A stretch of DNA of 64,000 bases from Pelagibacterales bacterium SAG-MED17. Its GTDB lineage: Bacteria > Pseudomonadota > Alphaproteobacteria > Pelagibacterales > Pelagibacteraceae. The notes below the pieces were generated by a model, which worked only from the letters and a program-made list of their open reading frames with translations, had not been told where the DNA came from and did not search any database. Location: positions 1 through 64,000 of the forward strand of contig JACWDO010000001.1 in NCBI GenBank assembly GCA_014654115.1, given 5' to 3'. Each line of letters opens with the position of its first letter. Position 1 is the stretch's first letter. Shown here piece after piece: positions 26,542-35,146 of the stretch. A program made the translations under genes and the position numbers.

Positions 26542-28659
26542 ATGTCATCTGAAGTCTCTAGTATCCAAGGAAAATCAATTTCATCTAAAAATATAATTAC
26601 ATATTCTTTAGTCTTATTAACTTTTTTAGTTGCTTTGTGGTTATCTTTTCAAAGCGATGGTCCTTCAAAAATGCCAAAAGTAGTAACTGATCAATTTACA
26701 TTTACAGCATGGGTTAATGAAGGTGAGGATTACTTAAAAAAAAATTATAGATGGATTACAAAAATAATAGCCAGTTACATTAAAAATATTTATTATTTTG
26801 TTGAAGACTTTCTTCTCGACTCACCTTGGCTTTTAATTGCAGCGTTAGTTTTTTTACCCTGCTTAATTGCAGGTGGCTTAAGATTGGGGCTTTACTCTTT
26901 GTTTGTAATTTATTTTTGGGGGGCTACAGGCATGTGGGAACCGTCTCTTCAAACTGTAGCATTAATGGGTTTATCAGTATTGATGTGCGTAGTTGTTGGT
27001 GTAACTTTAGGTGTTATGTGCTCTCAAAGCGATCGTTTTGAAAATTTTATGAAACCTATTTTAGATACAATGCAAGTTATGCCGGCTTTTGTTTATCTTT
27101 TTCCTGCTCTATTTTTTTTTGGTATTGGAGGAGCTCCAGCAATATTAGCTACTATGATTTATTCTATGCCTCCAATAATAAGATTAACAAATACAGGAAT
27201 TAGACAAGTTTCAGCGGAGACAATAGAGTCTGCAACTTCATTTGGCTCAAGCAAATTACAGCTTTTGTTTAAAATTAAAATTCCACTTTCATTACCCAGT
27301 ATAATGATGGGGATTAACCAAGTTATAATGATGGCATTGGCACTTGTAGTTCTTGCATGTTTTATTGGGGCCGAAGGAATTGGCGGTCAAGTGTGGCAAG
27401 CAATTAGAAGACTTGACGTTGGATGGGCGATGGAAGGCGGACTATGTATTCTTTTTATGGCAATAATGTTTGATAGATTTAGTATGTCTTTCAGTAAAAC
27501 TGAACAATCTCTACCCTCAAATGTTCAAAAATTTTATTTACTCCCTCAATCTTGGGAAAAATATTTAATTGCTAGAGTTATAGAAAAACCTTTAGAATTT
27601 TTAAGTGGATTAACTAATTTTATATGTATTAATTTAACAAGGTCAATTGCTTATGTATTTGAATTTTGTATTTCATTATCAAATAAAAATACTGCGAGAG
27701 ATATAGGCGAAGCTATAACAAGAAGATATTATATCATACCTTCTTTTTTTCTTGTTCTAGCTATATCATTTGTAGACTCTTATTTAATTAGTATTGGATC
27801 ATTCCCTGAAGAGTGGAGACTGTCAATTAGGCAACCAATTTCTAATGCTGTAGATGCCTTAACAGTCAACCCAGGCTTTATTGCATTTACAAAAGCGCTT
27901 AGAGCATTTGTTTATCTTAAGCTTTTACGACCACTTGATATATTCTTAACTCACGTGCCATGGTGGTATACATTAGGAGTATTCTCAGCGATTGGATATT
28001 TTACTGTTGGTATAAGATTTGCAATTATTACTGCATTATTATTACTTTTTATTGGTGCTTGTGGGATTTGGCCTCAGTCAATGATAACACTATCGTCTGT
28101 TTTGGTGTCAGTAGCTTTATGTTTTATGATTGGAGTTCCACTTGGAATAATTGCTTCTTATAATGAGAGATTTAGAAATATTCAAAATGTTGTTTTAGAT
28201 GCTATGCAGACATTACCTTATTTCTGTTATTTAATTCCAGTATTGATGTTTTTTGGAGGAGGTGTTGTTTCAGCTATATTAGCAACAGTTATATACTCGA
28301 TACCACCTATAATAAGATTAACTTCTTTAGGTTTAACACAAGTTTCCGGAACTTATTCAGAGGTTTCGCGTTCATTTGGTGGTACGTTATTGCAAACATT
28401 AAACAAAATTAAATTCCCATTAGCAATACCAAGTTTAGTGATTGGATTTAATCAAACAGTAATTATGGCTTTTGCTATGCAGATTGTTACTCCTTTAATT
28501 GGTGGAAAGGGTCTAGGTCTTGAAGTATTTAATGGATTGGCAAGATCAGATACTGGTAGAGGTTTGGCCGCAGGTATAGGAATTGTACTATTAGCAATAA
28601 TTATAGACAGAATATCACTCGCTTGGACAAAAAAACAAAGAGAAGCATTAGGTTTATAA
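26542..28659 (+). CDS. proW: Betaine-type ABC transporter permease, fused double ProW
   Basis: A 705-residue permease carrying two complete binding-protein-dependent transport domains. Both halves have the same core: a first around residues 130-310 and a second around 510-700, each with an ILDTMQxxP-like helix, the YSxPPIIRLT segment and the coupling loop before KIKxPL. One polypeptide can therefore replace the usual permease dimer. Ordinary ProW has about 280-350 residues. It is followed 91 bases later by the binding-protein gene. Substrate by family: glycine betaine, proline betaine, carnitine or similar. Confidence 0.9.
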   Translation: MSSEVSSIQGKSISSKNIITYSLVLLTFLVALWLSFQSDGPSKMPKVVTDQFTFTAWVNEGEDYLKKNYRWITKIIASYIKNIYYFVEDFLLDSPWLLIAALVFLPCLIAGGLRLGLYSLFVIYFWGATGMWEPSLQTVALMGLSVLMCVVVGVTLGVMCSQSDRFENFMKPILDTMQVMPAFVYLFPALFFFGIGGAPAILATMIYSMPPIIRLTNTGIRQVSAETIESATSFGSSKLQLLFKIKIPLSLPSIMMGINQVIMMALALVVLACFIGAEGIGGQVWQAIRRLDVGWAMEGGLCILFMAIMFDRFSMSFSKTEQSLPSNVQKFYLLPQSWEKYLIARVIEKPLEFLSGLTNFICINLTRSIAYVFEFCISLSNKNTARDIGEAITRRYYIIPSFFLVLAISFVDSYLISIGSFPEEWRLSIRQPISNAVDALTVNPGFIAFTKALRAFVYLKLLRPLDIFLTHVPWWYTLGVFSAIGYFTVGIRFAIITALLLLFIGACGIWPQSMITLSSVLVSVALCFMIGVPLGIIASYNERFRNIQNVVLDAMQTLPYFCYLIPVLMFFGGGVVSAILATVIYSIPPIIRLTSLGLTQVSGTYSEVSRSFGGTLLQTLNKIKFPLAIPSLVIGFNQTVIMAFAMQIVTPLIGGKGLGLEVFNGLARSDTGRGLAAGIGIVLLAIIIDRISLAWTKKQREALGL

Positions 28660-28688
28660 GCCCCATAAAATTTATCATATTTACATAG

Positions 28689-28718
28689 TTTACAAATGAG
28701 TATGTTTTGTTTTAAGAT
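28689..28718 (+). promoter_or_regulatory. Weak predicted promoter of proX
   Basis: TTTACA (28689-28694) and TAAGAT (28713-28718) are separated by 18 bases in the 91-base gap before the binding-protein gene, which has a good GAGAGGA ribosome site. This is plausible but not strong. Confidence 0.3.
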
Positions 28719-28750
28719 ATATTTTTAATTAATTAAAAGAGAGGAAATAA

Positions 28751-29761
28751 ATGAGGTTATCAAAAACAATATCAGCTCTATTTTTATCTTTCGTAATTTT
28801 ATTTGCTAGTCTTACTCAGGCAAACGCAAAAAGATTGCATGCTGCTATTGCTGACTGGACAGGTGGAATAATTACTTGTGAAGTTGCAGTAGGAATTCTT
28901 GAAAGAGAAATGGGCTACAAAGTTAAACAAACAGTTTTCCCATCAGGAACTGGGTTATGGGAAGCAATTGCAGCTGGAGAACTTGATTTCGCTTGTGAAA
29001 GCTGGCCAAGTTATGCAGAAGCAGATGATGTTATGTTTAACGAAGATTTAATTTACGATGGTAAAGTTGTAAAATCTTACAAAGGAGACGGAACAGTGGA
29101 TCTGTTAGGAACTACTGGAATTGTTGGAATGTCTGATTACTGGATCCCAAGATATGCAGCTGAAAAATTTGGAATTAAATCTTGGAAAGATTTAAACAAA
29201 CATAAAAAAGAGTTCGCTACTATTGAGACAGGAGGCAAAGGAAGATTAATTGGATGTCCTGTTGCTGGTTGGAACTGTCATGACCAAAAAAGATTAGATC
29301 TTTTAGGAATTGACTTTCAAGCAGACGAACTTGGTACAGAAGCTGCTGCAGTTGCAGAAGCTAAAGCTGCTTACATGAGAAATGAGCCATTCTTATTATA
29401 CCTTTGGTCACCACACTGGTTCTTTGGTGAGTTTGATATGGTAGGAGTAGGTCTTCCTGACTACGCGACTTGTGCAGGAGATACATTTACTGAAGCAAAC
29501 AACTGGAAAACTTGTGGTACAGATGGATGGCCAGCAACTGGTTGGGATAAAGATTACACCATGAACTACGGAAATCCTGATACGTTTGCAAAACCAGAAC
29601 ATGCTAAAGCAAAAGCTTTTTTTGAAAGAATGAAATTAGACAACTTAGATCAAGCAAAGATGCTTGTTGAAGTTGACATCAAAAAAAGAGACGTAAAAGA
29701 AGTTGTGAATGAGTGGTTAGACAACAATCCAGACAAGTGGAAAAGTTGGTTACCTAACTAA
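28751..29761 (+). CDS. proX: Periplasmic binding protein for betaine/carnitine-type compounds (ProX/OpuAC-like)
   Basis: A 336-residue exported binding protein. The signal peptide ends at about residue 26 (TQANA). The mature protein is rich in Trp, including ADWTGG, ESWPSY, and PHWFFG near residue 225, as expected for the aromatic cage that holds a quaternary ammonium group. It forms the importer with the double ProW and ProV. A strong terminator follows, so this gene ends the plus-strand unit. Confidence 0.9.
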   Translation: MRLSKTISALFLSFVILFASLTQANAKRLHAAIADWTGGIITCEVAVGILEREMGYKVKQTVFPSGTGLWEAIAAGELDFACESWPSYAEADDVMFNEDLIYDGKVVKSYKGDGTVDLLGTTGIVGMSDYWIPRYAAEKFGIKSWKDLNKHKKEFATIETGGKGRLIGCPVAGWNCHDQKRLDLLGIDFQADELGTEAAAVAEAKAAYMRNEPFLLYLWSPHWFFGEFDMVGVGLPDYATCAGDTFTEANNWKTCGTDGWPATGWDKDYTMNYGNPDTFAKPEHAKAKAFFERMKLDNLDQAKMLVEVDIKKRDVKEVVNEWLDNNPDKWKSWLPN

Positions 29762-29784
29762 AAATTAAACTTTAAAAAATAATT

Positions 29785-29817
29785 AAGGGCTTTGTGAAAA
29801 CAGAGCCCTTTTTTTTT
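29785..29817 (+). terminator. Intrinsic terminator after the ProX-like gene
   Basis: A 10-base-pair stem (29785-29794 with 29801-29810, one G-T pair) with a 6-base loop is followed by nine T. The next gene's ATG begins only two bases after the T-tract. Confidence 0.9.
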
Positions 29818-29819
29818 AC

Positions 29820-30443
29820 ATGCATATAATTCATAGAGGAATTGTAAATAAAAATTACAAAGAAAATTGCCTAGATTCATTTATAGAATCCTTCAAAAGA
29901 AAATTTGGTATTGAAACTGATATTCACACAACTAAAGATAATGAATTTGTCTGCTTTCATGATTTTACTTTAAGAAGAATTTTCAAAATAAATAAAAGTA
30001 TTAAAAATATTAATTACAAAGATTTAAAAAAATTTAAAATACCTCTGCTAAATGAAGTGTTAGAGCTATCGAATAATAAATTTCCTATATTTATAGAAAT
30101 AAAACCATTGTTAAATAAAAAGCTCTTATCTAAGCTAATAAATGAGACTAAGAAATTTAAAAAATGTATTTTTATATCTTTTAAGCATGAAAATATCCAA
30201 AATCTTTTAAAAATTAATTCAAAAGTTAAAGTTGGTATATCATTTTCTAATAAAGACAGTGTTAAGTCGATTTTAAAATATAGGTTAAATAAAAAAATAA
30301 AATATCTAATATTAGATAAGAGGTTTTTAGATAATAAGAAAGTGCAACTGATGAGTAAGGAAAAATATTACTACACAATTAAAACTAGAAAAGAATTTTT
30401 TAAATATAACAAAAATAATAATCTTATATTTGAAAATTTATGA
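29820..30443 (+). CDS. Glycerophosphodiester phosphodiesterase-like protein
   Basis: A 207-residue lysine-rich protein of the GDPD barrel family, which splits glycerophosphodiesters to glycerol-3-phosphate and an alcohol such as choline. His5-Arg6, Glu32, Asp34 and His47 match the active site. The N-terminal catalytic His fixes the start at the ATG directly behind the terminator T-tract, where there is no room for a Shine-Dalgarno. It is somewhat shorter than typical members and has no signal peptide. Release of choline from glycerophosphocholine would suit the betaine theme, as inference. Its end overlaps the convergent dioxygenase by 6 bases. Confidence 0.8.
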   Translation: MHIIHRGIVNKNYKENCLDSFIESFKRKFGIETDIHTTKDNEFVCFHDFTLRRIFKINKSIKNINYKDLKKFKIPLLNEVLELSNNKFPIFIEIKPLLNKKLLSKLINETKKFKKCIFISFKHENIQNLLKINSKVKVGISFSNKDSVKSILKYRLNKKIKYLILDKRFLDNKKVQLMSKEKYYYTIKTRKEFFKYNKNNNLIFENL

Positions 30444-31571
30444 TTTATATTGTTTAAGATATTCCAATCTGCCAATTATCTCATCTCTGTCTAGATAGTA
30501 GCCTTGGAGATGACGATGACCTGAATTTGGATCAAAAGCTGTTCTACCATGCAAAACACGTCTATTATTAAAAGAAAATATATCTCCTGGCCCTAGTCTA
30601 AATTTTATCTGAAATTTATCATCATGCAAAAGATTTCCAAATCTATGGTGAGCTTTATAAACTTGGTCCATTTTGTCGGGGTGGCAGTCCAGAGCATCCA
30701 TAGTTGCTACACTAAACCTAATATCATGAAAATCTTTATCTTTTGTTAAACTAATTGCTGGGGCATGAAAGCTTCGATGAGATTCTTGAGTATAATCCTT
30801 ATCTCTAAATTTTAGTGGGACAGAGATTAGTGTTTCAAATATATCTTTTTCATATTTTCTTAAATAATCAGCAACAGCAAATCCATCAATGGCAGAGGAG
30901 TCTCCGCCCTTTGCATCATTTACCAAACAATGCAAAAACTGGTAACCAGGAGGTAATTCAAACCAAGGTAAATCCATGTGGTTTCTTAAAGCATGTGCTG
31001 TATATGCAGAATTATTTGGTTTTGGAATATTGATAACTTCAAAAGGAGTTTTAAAAAAAGTTTCTCTTACGTGACTTATCCTGTGAAGAATTTCAAAACC
31101 CGATTTTTTTTCAGTCGGTGAATTTTTTACAATTGCAATGCCTTTATGATGTAGAAGCTCTAACCATTTTATTAATCCTTCATCGGAATTAATTACTTCA
31201 TCATGTTCAATACAAATTGATTCAAAATCTTGTTCTAAATTATTTTTCCAAAGTTGATAAGGCGAAATAAATTGTTGTTTATTTTTAATAGTATAGCAAT
31301 TTTCTCTCAACCAGTTAAGATCGTAATAACTGGTGTGGTCTCCTTCACTCCACTCTATTTCTAATTTACCATCACCATTTAAAGAATATTTTTTAGGATT
31401 TATTTCTTTAGATACCTCTAAAATGTTAAACATTCTATGTCTGGAGTCTCTATCATGTGCTGTCGGACAATTATCTCTTAACCACATGTAATTAAATTTA
31501 CTTTCTTCACCATCGTTCCAGGTAATTTGTAAATAAGTGCTGTTTTTTGCGATTTTAGAAATCGAATTCAT
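30438..31571 (-). CDS. Gamma-butyrobetaine dioxygenase-like Fe(II)/2-oxoglutarate oxygenase
   Basis: A 377-residue enzyme with the two-domain layout of gamma-butyrobetaine hydroxylase, which makes L-carnitine. The N-terminal DUF971-like zinc domain shows WLRDNCPTAHD and a later H79; the catalytic TauD domain has the HxD pair His198/Asp200, distal His341 and the 2-oxoglutarate Arg near 353. The zinc site has fewer Cys than the human enzyme (Cys35 with nearby His). It sits beside betaine-type transport genes and near carnitine-degradation genes, supporting the function. The 116 bases upstream, shared with the second ProV gene, hold only AT-rich promoter-like sequence. Confidence 0.82.
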   Translation of the reverse strand: MNSISKIAKNSTYLQITWNDGEESKFNYMWLRDNCPTAHDRDSRHRMFNILEVSKEINPKKYSLNGDGKLEIEWSEGDHTSYYDLNWLRENCYTIKNKQQFISPYQLWKNNLEQDFESICIEHDEVINSDEGLIKWLELLHHKGIAIVKNSPTEKKSGFEILHRISHVRETFFKTPFEVINIPKPNNSAYTAHALRNHMDLPWFELPPGYQFLHCLVNDAKGGDSSAIDGFAVADYLRKYEKDIFETLISVPLKFRDKDYTQESHRSFHAPAISLTKDKDFHDIRFSVATMDALDCHPDKMDQVYKAHHRFGNLLHDDKFQIKFRLGPGDIFSFNNRRVLHGRTAFDPNSGHRHLQGYYLDRDEIIGRLEYLKQYKS

Positions 31572-31687
31572 AGTAAATAATTATATAAAATCAAAAAAAA
31601 TTCAATTCAATTAATAGTTGTATTTAATAAAGTTATTTTATTGTTGATTTGCTTTGATGTATTAAAAGAACTAAACTTTAATAAAAT

Positions 31688-32713
31688 ATGTCTAAAATCG
31701 AAATTAATAACGTATACAAAATTTTTGGTCCTAAGCCCGAAAGCGTTCTTAAAATGGTACAAGAGGGGGCTAAAAAAGAGGATGTTCTTGAAAAAACTGG
31801 ACATACTGTTGGATTAGATAATGTATCCCTAAAAATTGAAGAAGGAGAGACATTTGTTTGTATGGGCTTGTCGGGATCAGGGAAGTCTACATTAATTAGA
31901 CATTTAAATAGATTAATTGATCCGACTGCTGGAGAAATTTTAGTAGAAGGTAAAGATGTTACAACTTTAAATAAAGAACAGTTAATAGAATTTAGAAGAC
32001 AGAAAATGAGTATGGTATTCCAAAGATTTGGGCTATTTCCTCATAAAACAGTTTTGCAAAATGTTGGCTATGGACTTGAAATGCAAGGTATGGAGGTTGA
32101 GAAGAGAAATTCTATTGCGATGGAAAAAATTGAGTCAGTTGGTTTAACTGGATTTGAAAATCAGTATCCTGCACAGCTTTCAGGGGGTATGCAACAACGA
32201 GTAGGTCTTGCTAGAGCTTTAGCTACTGACACAGATATTATGCTAATGGATGAAGCTTTTTCTGCATTAGATCCTTTGATTAGAAGTGATATGCAAAAAC
32301 AACTAATAGACCTCCAATCAGAATTAAAAAAAACCATAGTATTTATTACTCATGATCTTGATGAATCTTTAAGGTTAGGAGATCATATTGGAATTTTGAA
32401 TGCAGGAAAACTTGTGCAGGTAGGAACTCCTGTAGAAATTATAATGAACCCTGCTGATGAATATGTTGAGGCATTTGTAAAAGACGTAAATAGAACAAAA
32501 GTTATTAAAGCAAAAATTATAATGAAACCAGTAAATCAATCAGATGATATTGATAAATCAAACTTGATTAAAGTAGGAGAAGATCAATTTGTAGAGGAGT
32601 TTCTACCTCAAGTTGTTTGTAGTAATTCTAATTGTGAAGTAGTCGATAAAGAAGGAAATGCTAAAGGGTATATATCTAATAAAGAATTACAAGAATCGCT
32701 CTCAAACTCATAA
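31688..32713 (+). CDS. Second betaine-type ABC transporter ATPase (ProV-like)
   Basis: A 341-residue ProV-class ATPase with the characteristic N-terminal extension, Walker A GLSGSGKS at 60-67, LSGGMQQR, and Walker B LMDEAFSALDP. The C-terminal part retains only a short CBS-like segment. It has no own permease or binding protein nearby, so it may share the double ProW with the first ProV or serve another importer. The following oxygenase gene starts 15 bases on. It reads divergently from the gamma-butyrobetaine dioxygenase gene. Confidence 0.88.
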   Translation: MSKIEINNVYKIFGPKPESVLKMVQEGAKKEDVLEKTGHTVGLDNVSLKIEEGETFVCMGLSGSGKSTLIRHLNRLIDPTAGEILVEGKDVTTLNKEQLIEFRRQKMSMVFQRFGLFPHKTVLQNVGYGLEMQGMEVEKRNSIAMEKIESVGLTGFENQYPAQLSGGMQQRVGLARALATDTDIMLMDEAFSALDPLIRSDMQKQLIDLQSELKKTIVFITHDLDESLRLGDHIGILNAGKLVQVGTPVEIIMNPADEYVEAFVKDVNRTKVIKAKIIMKPVNQSDDIDKSNLIKVGEDQFVEEFLPQVVCSNSNCEVVDKEGNAKGYISNKELQESLSNS

Positions 32714-32728
32714 TTAGATTACACAGTT

Positions 32729-33580
32729 ATGGAAAAAAGCCTAACTAATATTGTTGATTTAGATAAATATCCAATTCACGATTTAGACTCACCAAAGATT
32801 AAGAAAATAATTGAAAAATGTAAAACTGAATTAGATAGCGATAGCTGTTCAGTAATTCCCAATTTTATTTTACCAAATTCTTTAAATGTAATGAAAAAAG
32901 AATTAGAACAACAGCTTGATGAAGTCTTTATGTCTAAAGAAAGTATAAACGCTTACCTTTACGCAAAAGACGACCCCACTCTTCCTAAAGATCATCCAAA
33001 AAGAATATTTATGGACAGATTTAATGGATATTTAAATTCTGACTGTTTTGCAAAAAATTCGGAGATGAAATTTCTTTACGAAACTGAGGAATTATTAAAA
33101 TTTGTATCTGCTTGCCTAGGGATTGCGCCTATATATAGATGGGCTGATCCTTTAGCCTGTCATGCATATAATGTTATGGAGCCTGATGGAATATTGCCTT
33201 GGCATTTTGATAGTTGTGAATTTACTTTAAGTCTAATGATTCAAAAACCAGAAAAAGGTGGAATATTTGAATATTGTCCCAACATAAGAGAACCGGGTAA
33301 AGAAAAATTTGATGATGTGAAGAAAGTCTTAGATGGAGACCGATCAAGAGTAAAACAGCTTGAGCTTGAACCTGGTGATTTGCAGATATTTAAAGGTAGA
33401 TTTACTATGCATAGAGTAACTAAAATTATAGGCAAAACATCGCGTTATATGTGCATACCTGCATACGTATTAGATCCATGGAGAGTAAATACACCTGAGC
33501 ATTCAAAAGCAATTTACGGAAAAGTATTGCCCATACATTTAGAAAGAAATAATGTTAGATCTGACGGATTAACAGATTAA
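32729..33580 (+). CDS. Fe(II)/2-oxoglutarate oxygenase of the HalD/BesD-ArpA-like family, with a hydroxylase-type HxD
   Basis: A 283-residue oxygenase. The iron triad appears as His159, Asp161 (WHFD) and His228 (TMHRVT), with Arg239 (SRY) for 2-oxoglutarate. Radical halogenases of this family replace the Asp by Gly; here Asp is kept, so a hydroxylase is expected. Known relatives act on free amino acids such as lysine or ornithine. It sits between the second ProV and an SDR, overlapping the latter by one base, suggesting hydroxylation of an imported osmolyte or amino acid followed by oxidation of the new alcohol. Confidence 0.72.
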   Translation: MEKSLTNIVDLDKYPIHDLDSPKIKKIIEKCKTELDSDSCSVIPNFILPNSLNVMKKELEQQLDEVFMSKESINAYLYAKDDPTLPKDHPKRIFMDRFNGYLNSDCFAKNSEMKFLYETEELLKFVSACLGIAPIYRWADPLACHAYNVMEPDGILPWHFDSCEFTLSLMIQKPEKGGIFEYCPNIREPGKEKFDDVKKVLDGDRSRVKQLELEPGDLQIFKGRFTMHRVTKIIGKTSRYMCIPAYVLDPWRVNTPEHSKAIYGKVLPIHLERNNVRSDGLTD

Positions 33581-34365
33581 TGTCGTACAATTTTAAAAAT
33601 AAAAAAATAATTATCTCTGCTGGAGCTTCAGGAATTGGATGGGCAACAGCAAAAGAGTGTCTTGAACAAGGTGCTAAGGTATTCGTTTGTGATGTTGATA
33701 AAAAATCTATAAATAAATTAAAGAAAAATCCTTTAAATAATAAAAGGTTGTTCTCTTTTCATTGCGATGCCTCAAATGAAAATGATGTAATAAATTTTTT
33801 TAAAGAAATTAAAAAAAAAACACAAAAAATTGATGCACTAATTAATAATGTTGGGGTTGCGGGCCCAACAGGAACTATGGACAAACTTAAAACAAAAGAT
33901 TGGGAACAAACTTTAAAGATAAATGTAATTAGTCATTTTATTTTTTCAAAATTAGCAATCCCAATGTTAAAAAAAAACAAAGGTGGTTCAGTAGTCAATC
34001 TATCTTCTACAGCAGGTATATTTGGGTTTCCATTAAGGTCTCCTTACTCAGCAAGCAAATGGGCGGTAGTTGGAATGACTAAAACTTTAGCAATGGAATT
34101 AGGAAAGTTTAAAATTAGAGTAAATGCAATATGTCCTGGAACTGTCAAAGGAGATAGAATGGGAAGAGTTATTAGAGATAAAGCTAAATTTTTGAAAATT
34201 TCAAAAAAAGCTGTGGAGAGTGAGTTTGTTTCTATGACATCTCTTAATACGTGGGTTTATGAAAAAGATATTGGTAAAATGTGTTGCTATTTAATTTCTG
34301 ACGAGTCTTCTAGAATTTCTGGTCAAGTAGTTGGCGTTGATGGGAATACTTTAAGAATGCATTAG
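33580..34365 (+). CDS. Short-chain dehydrogenase/reductase
   Basis: A 261-residue classical SDR. The cofactor motif GASGIG lies at 15-20, Asn114 and the catalytic Ser142/143, Tyr156 and Lys160 are all present (SPYSASK). Its start overlaps the oxygenase stop (TAATG), so the two are translationally coupled. It probably oxidises the alcohol made by that oxygenase, which is inference from coupling. It ends 4 bases from the convergent hydrolase gene. Confidence 0.88.
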   Translation: MSYNFKNKKIIISAGASGIGWATAKECLEQGAKVFVCDVDKKSINKLKKNPLNNKRLFSFHCDASNENDVINFFKEIKKKTQKIDALINNVGVAGPTGTMDKLKTKDWEQTLKINVISHFIFSKLAIPMLKKNKGGSVVNLSSTAGIFGFPLRSPYSASKWAVVGMTKTLAMELGKFKIRVNAICPGTVKGDRMGRVIRDKAKFLKISKKAVESEFVSMTSLNTWVYEKDIGKMCCYLISDESSRISGQVVGVDGNTLRMH

Positions 34366-34369
34366 AGTT

Positions 34370-35140
34370 TTAAATATTTTCAATGAATTCTATTAAGTTA
34401 TTTGCTATTTGGTCAGGAGCTTCTATCAAAAAAGAGTGTTTTACCTCTGGTATAATAACCAATTTAGAATCTTTTATCTCATTAGACATTTTTTTGTTAT
34501 GGACAGGAGTACATCCACCATCATTTTCTCCTGTCATAAATAGACAGGGTTTCTTTATATCTTTTAGCCAAGAGATCATCTCAGTTTCTGCATAAATTTT
34601 AAAAACATTTATAAATACATCTTTATCTGTATCTATTACCTGTTTTAATCTTCTAGATACTAGGTCTGGATTTTTTTCAATAAAATTATCTGTAAACCAT
34701 CTGTTAGTAAGATTTTTTAATGTTTGTTCAACCCCCTTATCTTTTAGATCTAAAATTACATTCCAAACTTTTTGTTTATCTTCATCAGATCTTCCTGCAA
34801 CTGTTGATAATAAGCCTACTGACAAAACTCTTTCAGGAAACTTTTTGGCATAAGCAGGGGCAATCATGCCCCCTAAAGAATGCCCCATAAAATGGGCTTT
34901 TTGGATGTTTGTCTTTTCTCTTACTCTTTCAAGATCTAATACAAGATCGTCTAAATTAAAATCTTTATTATCCACAGGTGATTTTCCATGACCTCTTAAA
35001 TCGTATGTCACAATTGTAAACCTATCTTTAAGTTTTGGAGCTATAAATCTCCATGCATCTTCTGCGCCTCCAACTCCATGAGTTAAAAATATTGCAGGTC
35101 CTGATCCTGTGACTGAGTAATTGCAATCTATGATGCCCAT
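34370..35140 (-). CDS. Alpha/beta-fold hydrolase
   Basis: A 256-residue hydrolase with oxyanion motif HGVGG (21-25), nucleophile Ser88 (GHSLGG), and catalytic His near residue 235 (VKHSF). It resembles 3-oxoadipate enol-lactonase and RutD-like hydrolases, but the exact reaction is open. It is the last gene of the minus-strand unit with an LLM monooxygenase, carnitine dehydrogenase and BKACE. The 48082-48855 hydrolase, also paired with an LLM gene, is a distant relative. Confidence 0.83.
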   Translation of the reverse strand: MGIIDCNYSVTGSGPAIFLTHGVGGAEDAWRFIAPKLKDRFTIVTYDLRGHGKSPVDNKDFNLDDLVLDLERVREKTNIQKAHFMGHSLGGMIAPAYAKKFPERVLSVGLLSTVAGRSDEDKQKVWNVILDLKDKGVEQTLKNLTNRWFTDNFIEKNPDLVSRRLKQVIDTDKDVFINVFKIYAETEMISWLKDIKKPCLFMTGENDGGCTPVHNKKMSNEIKDSKLVIIPEVKHSFLIEAPDQIANNLIEFIENI

Positions 35141-35146
35141 AGATAT

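Noticed and set aside
31649-31682. Promoters for the second ProV gene (TTGCTT-17-TAAACT or TTGATG-17-TTTAAT)
   Set aside because: Both would place the transcript start at or inside the start codon, and similar matches are frequent in such AT-rich DNA.
32729-33580. A radical amino-acid halogenase
   Set aside because: The iron site is His-Phe-Asp rather than the HxG of halogenases, so the Asp ligand blocks chloride binding.
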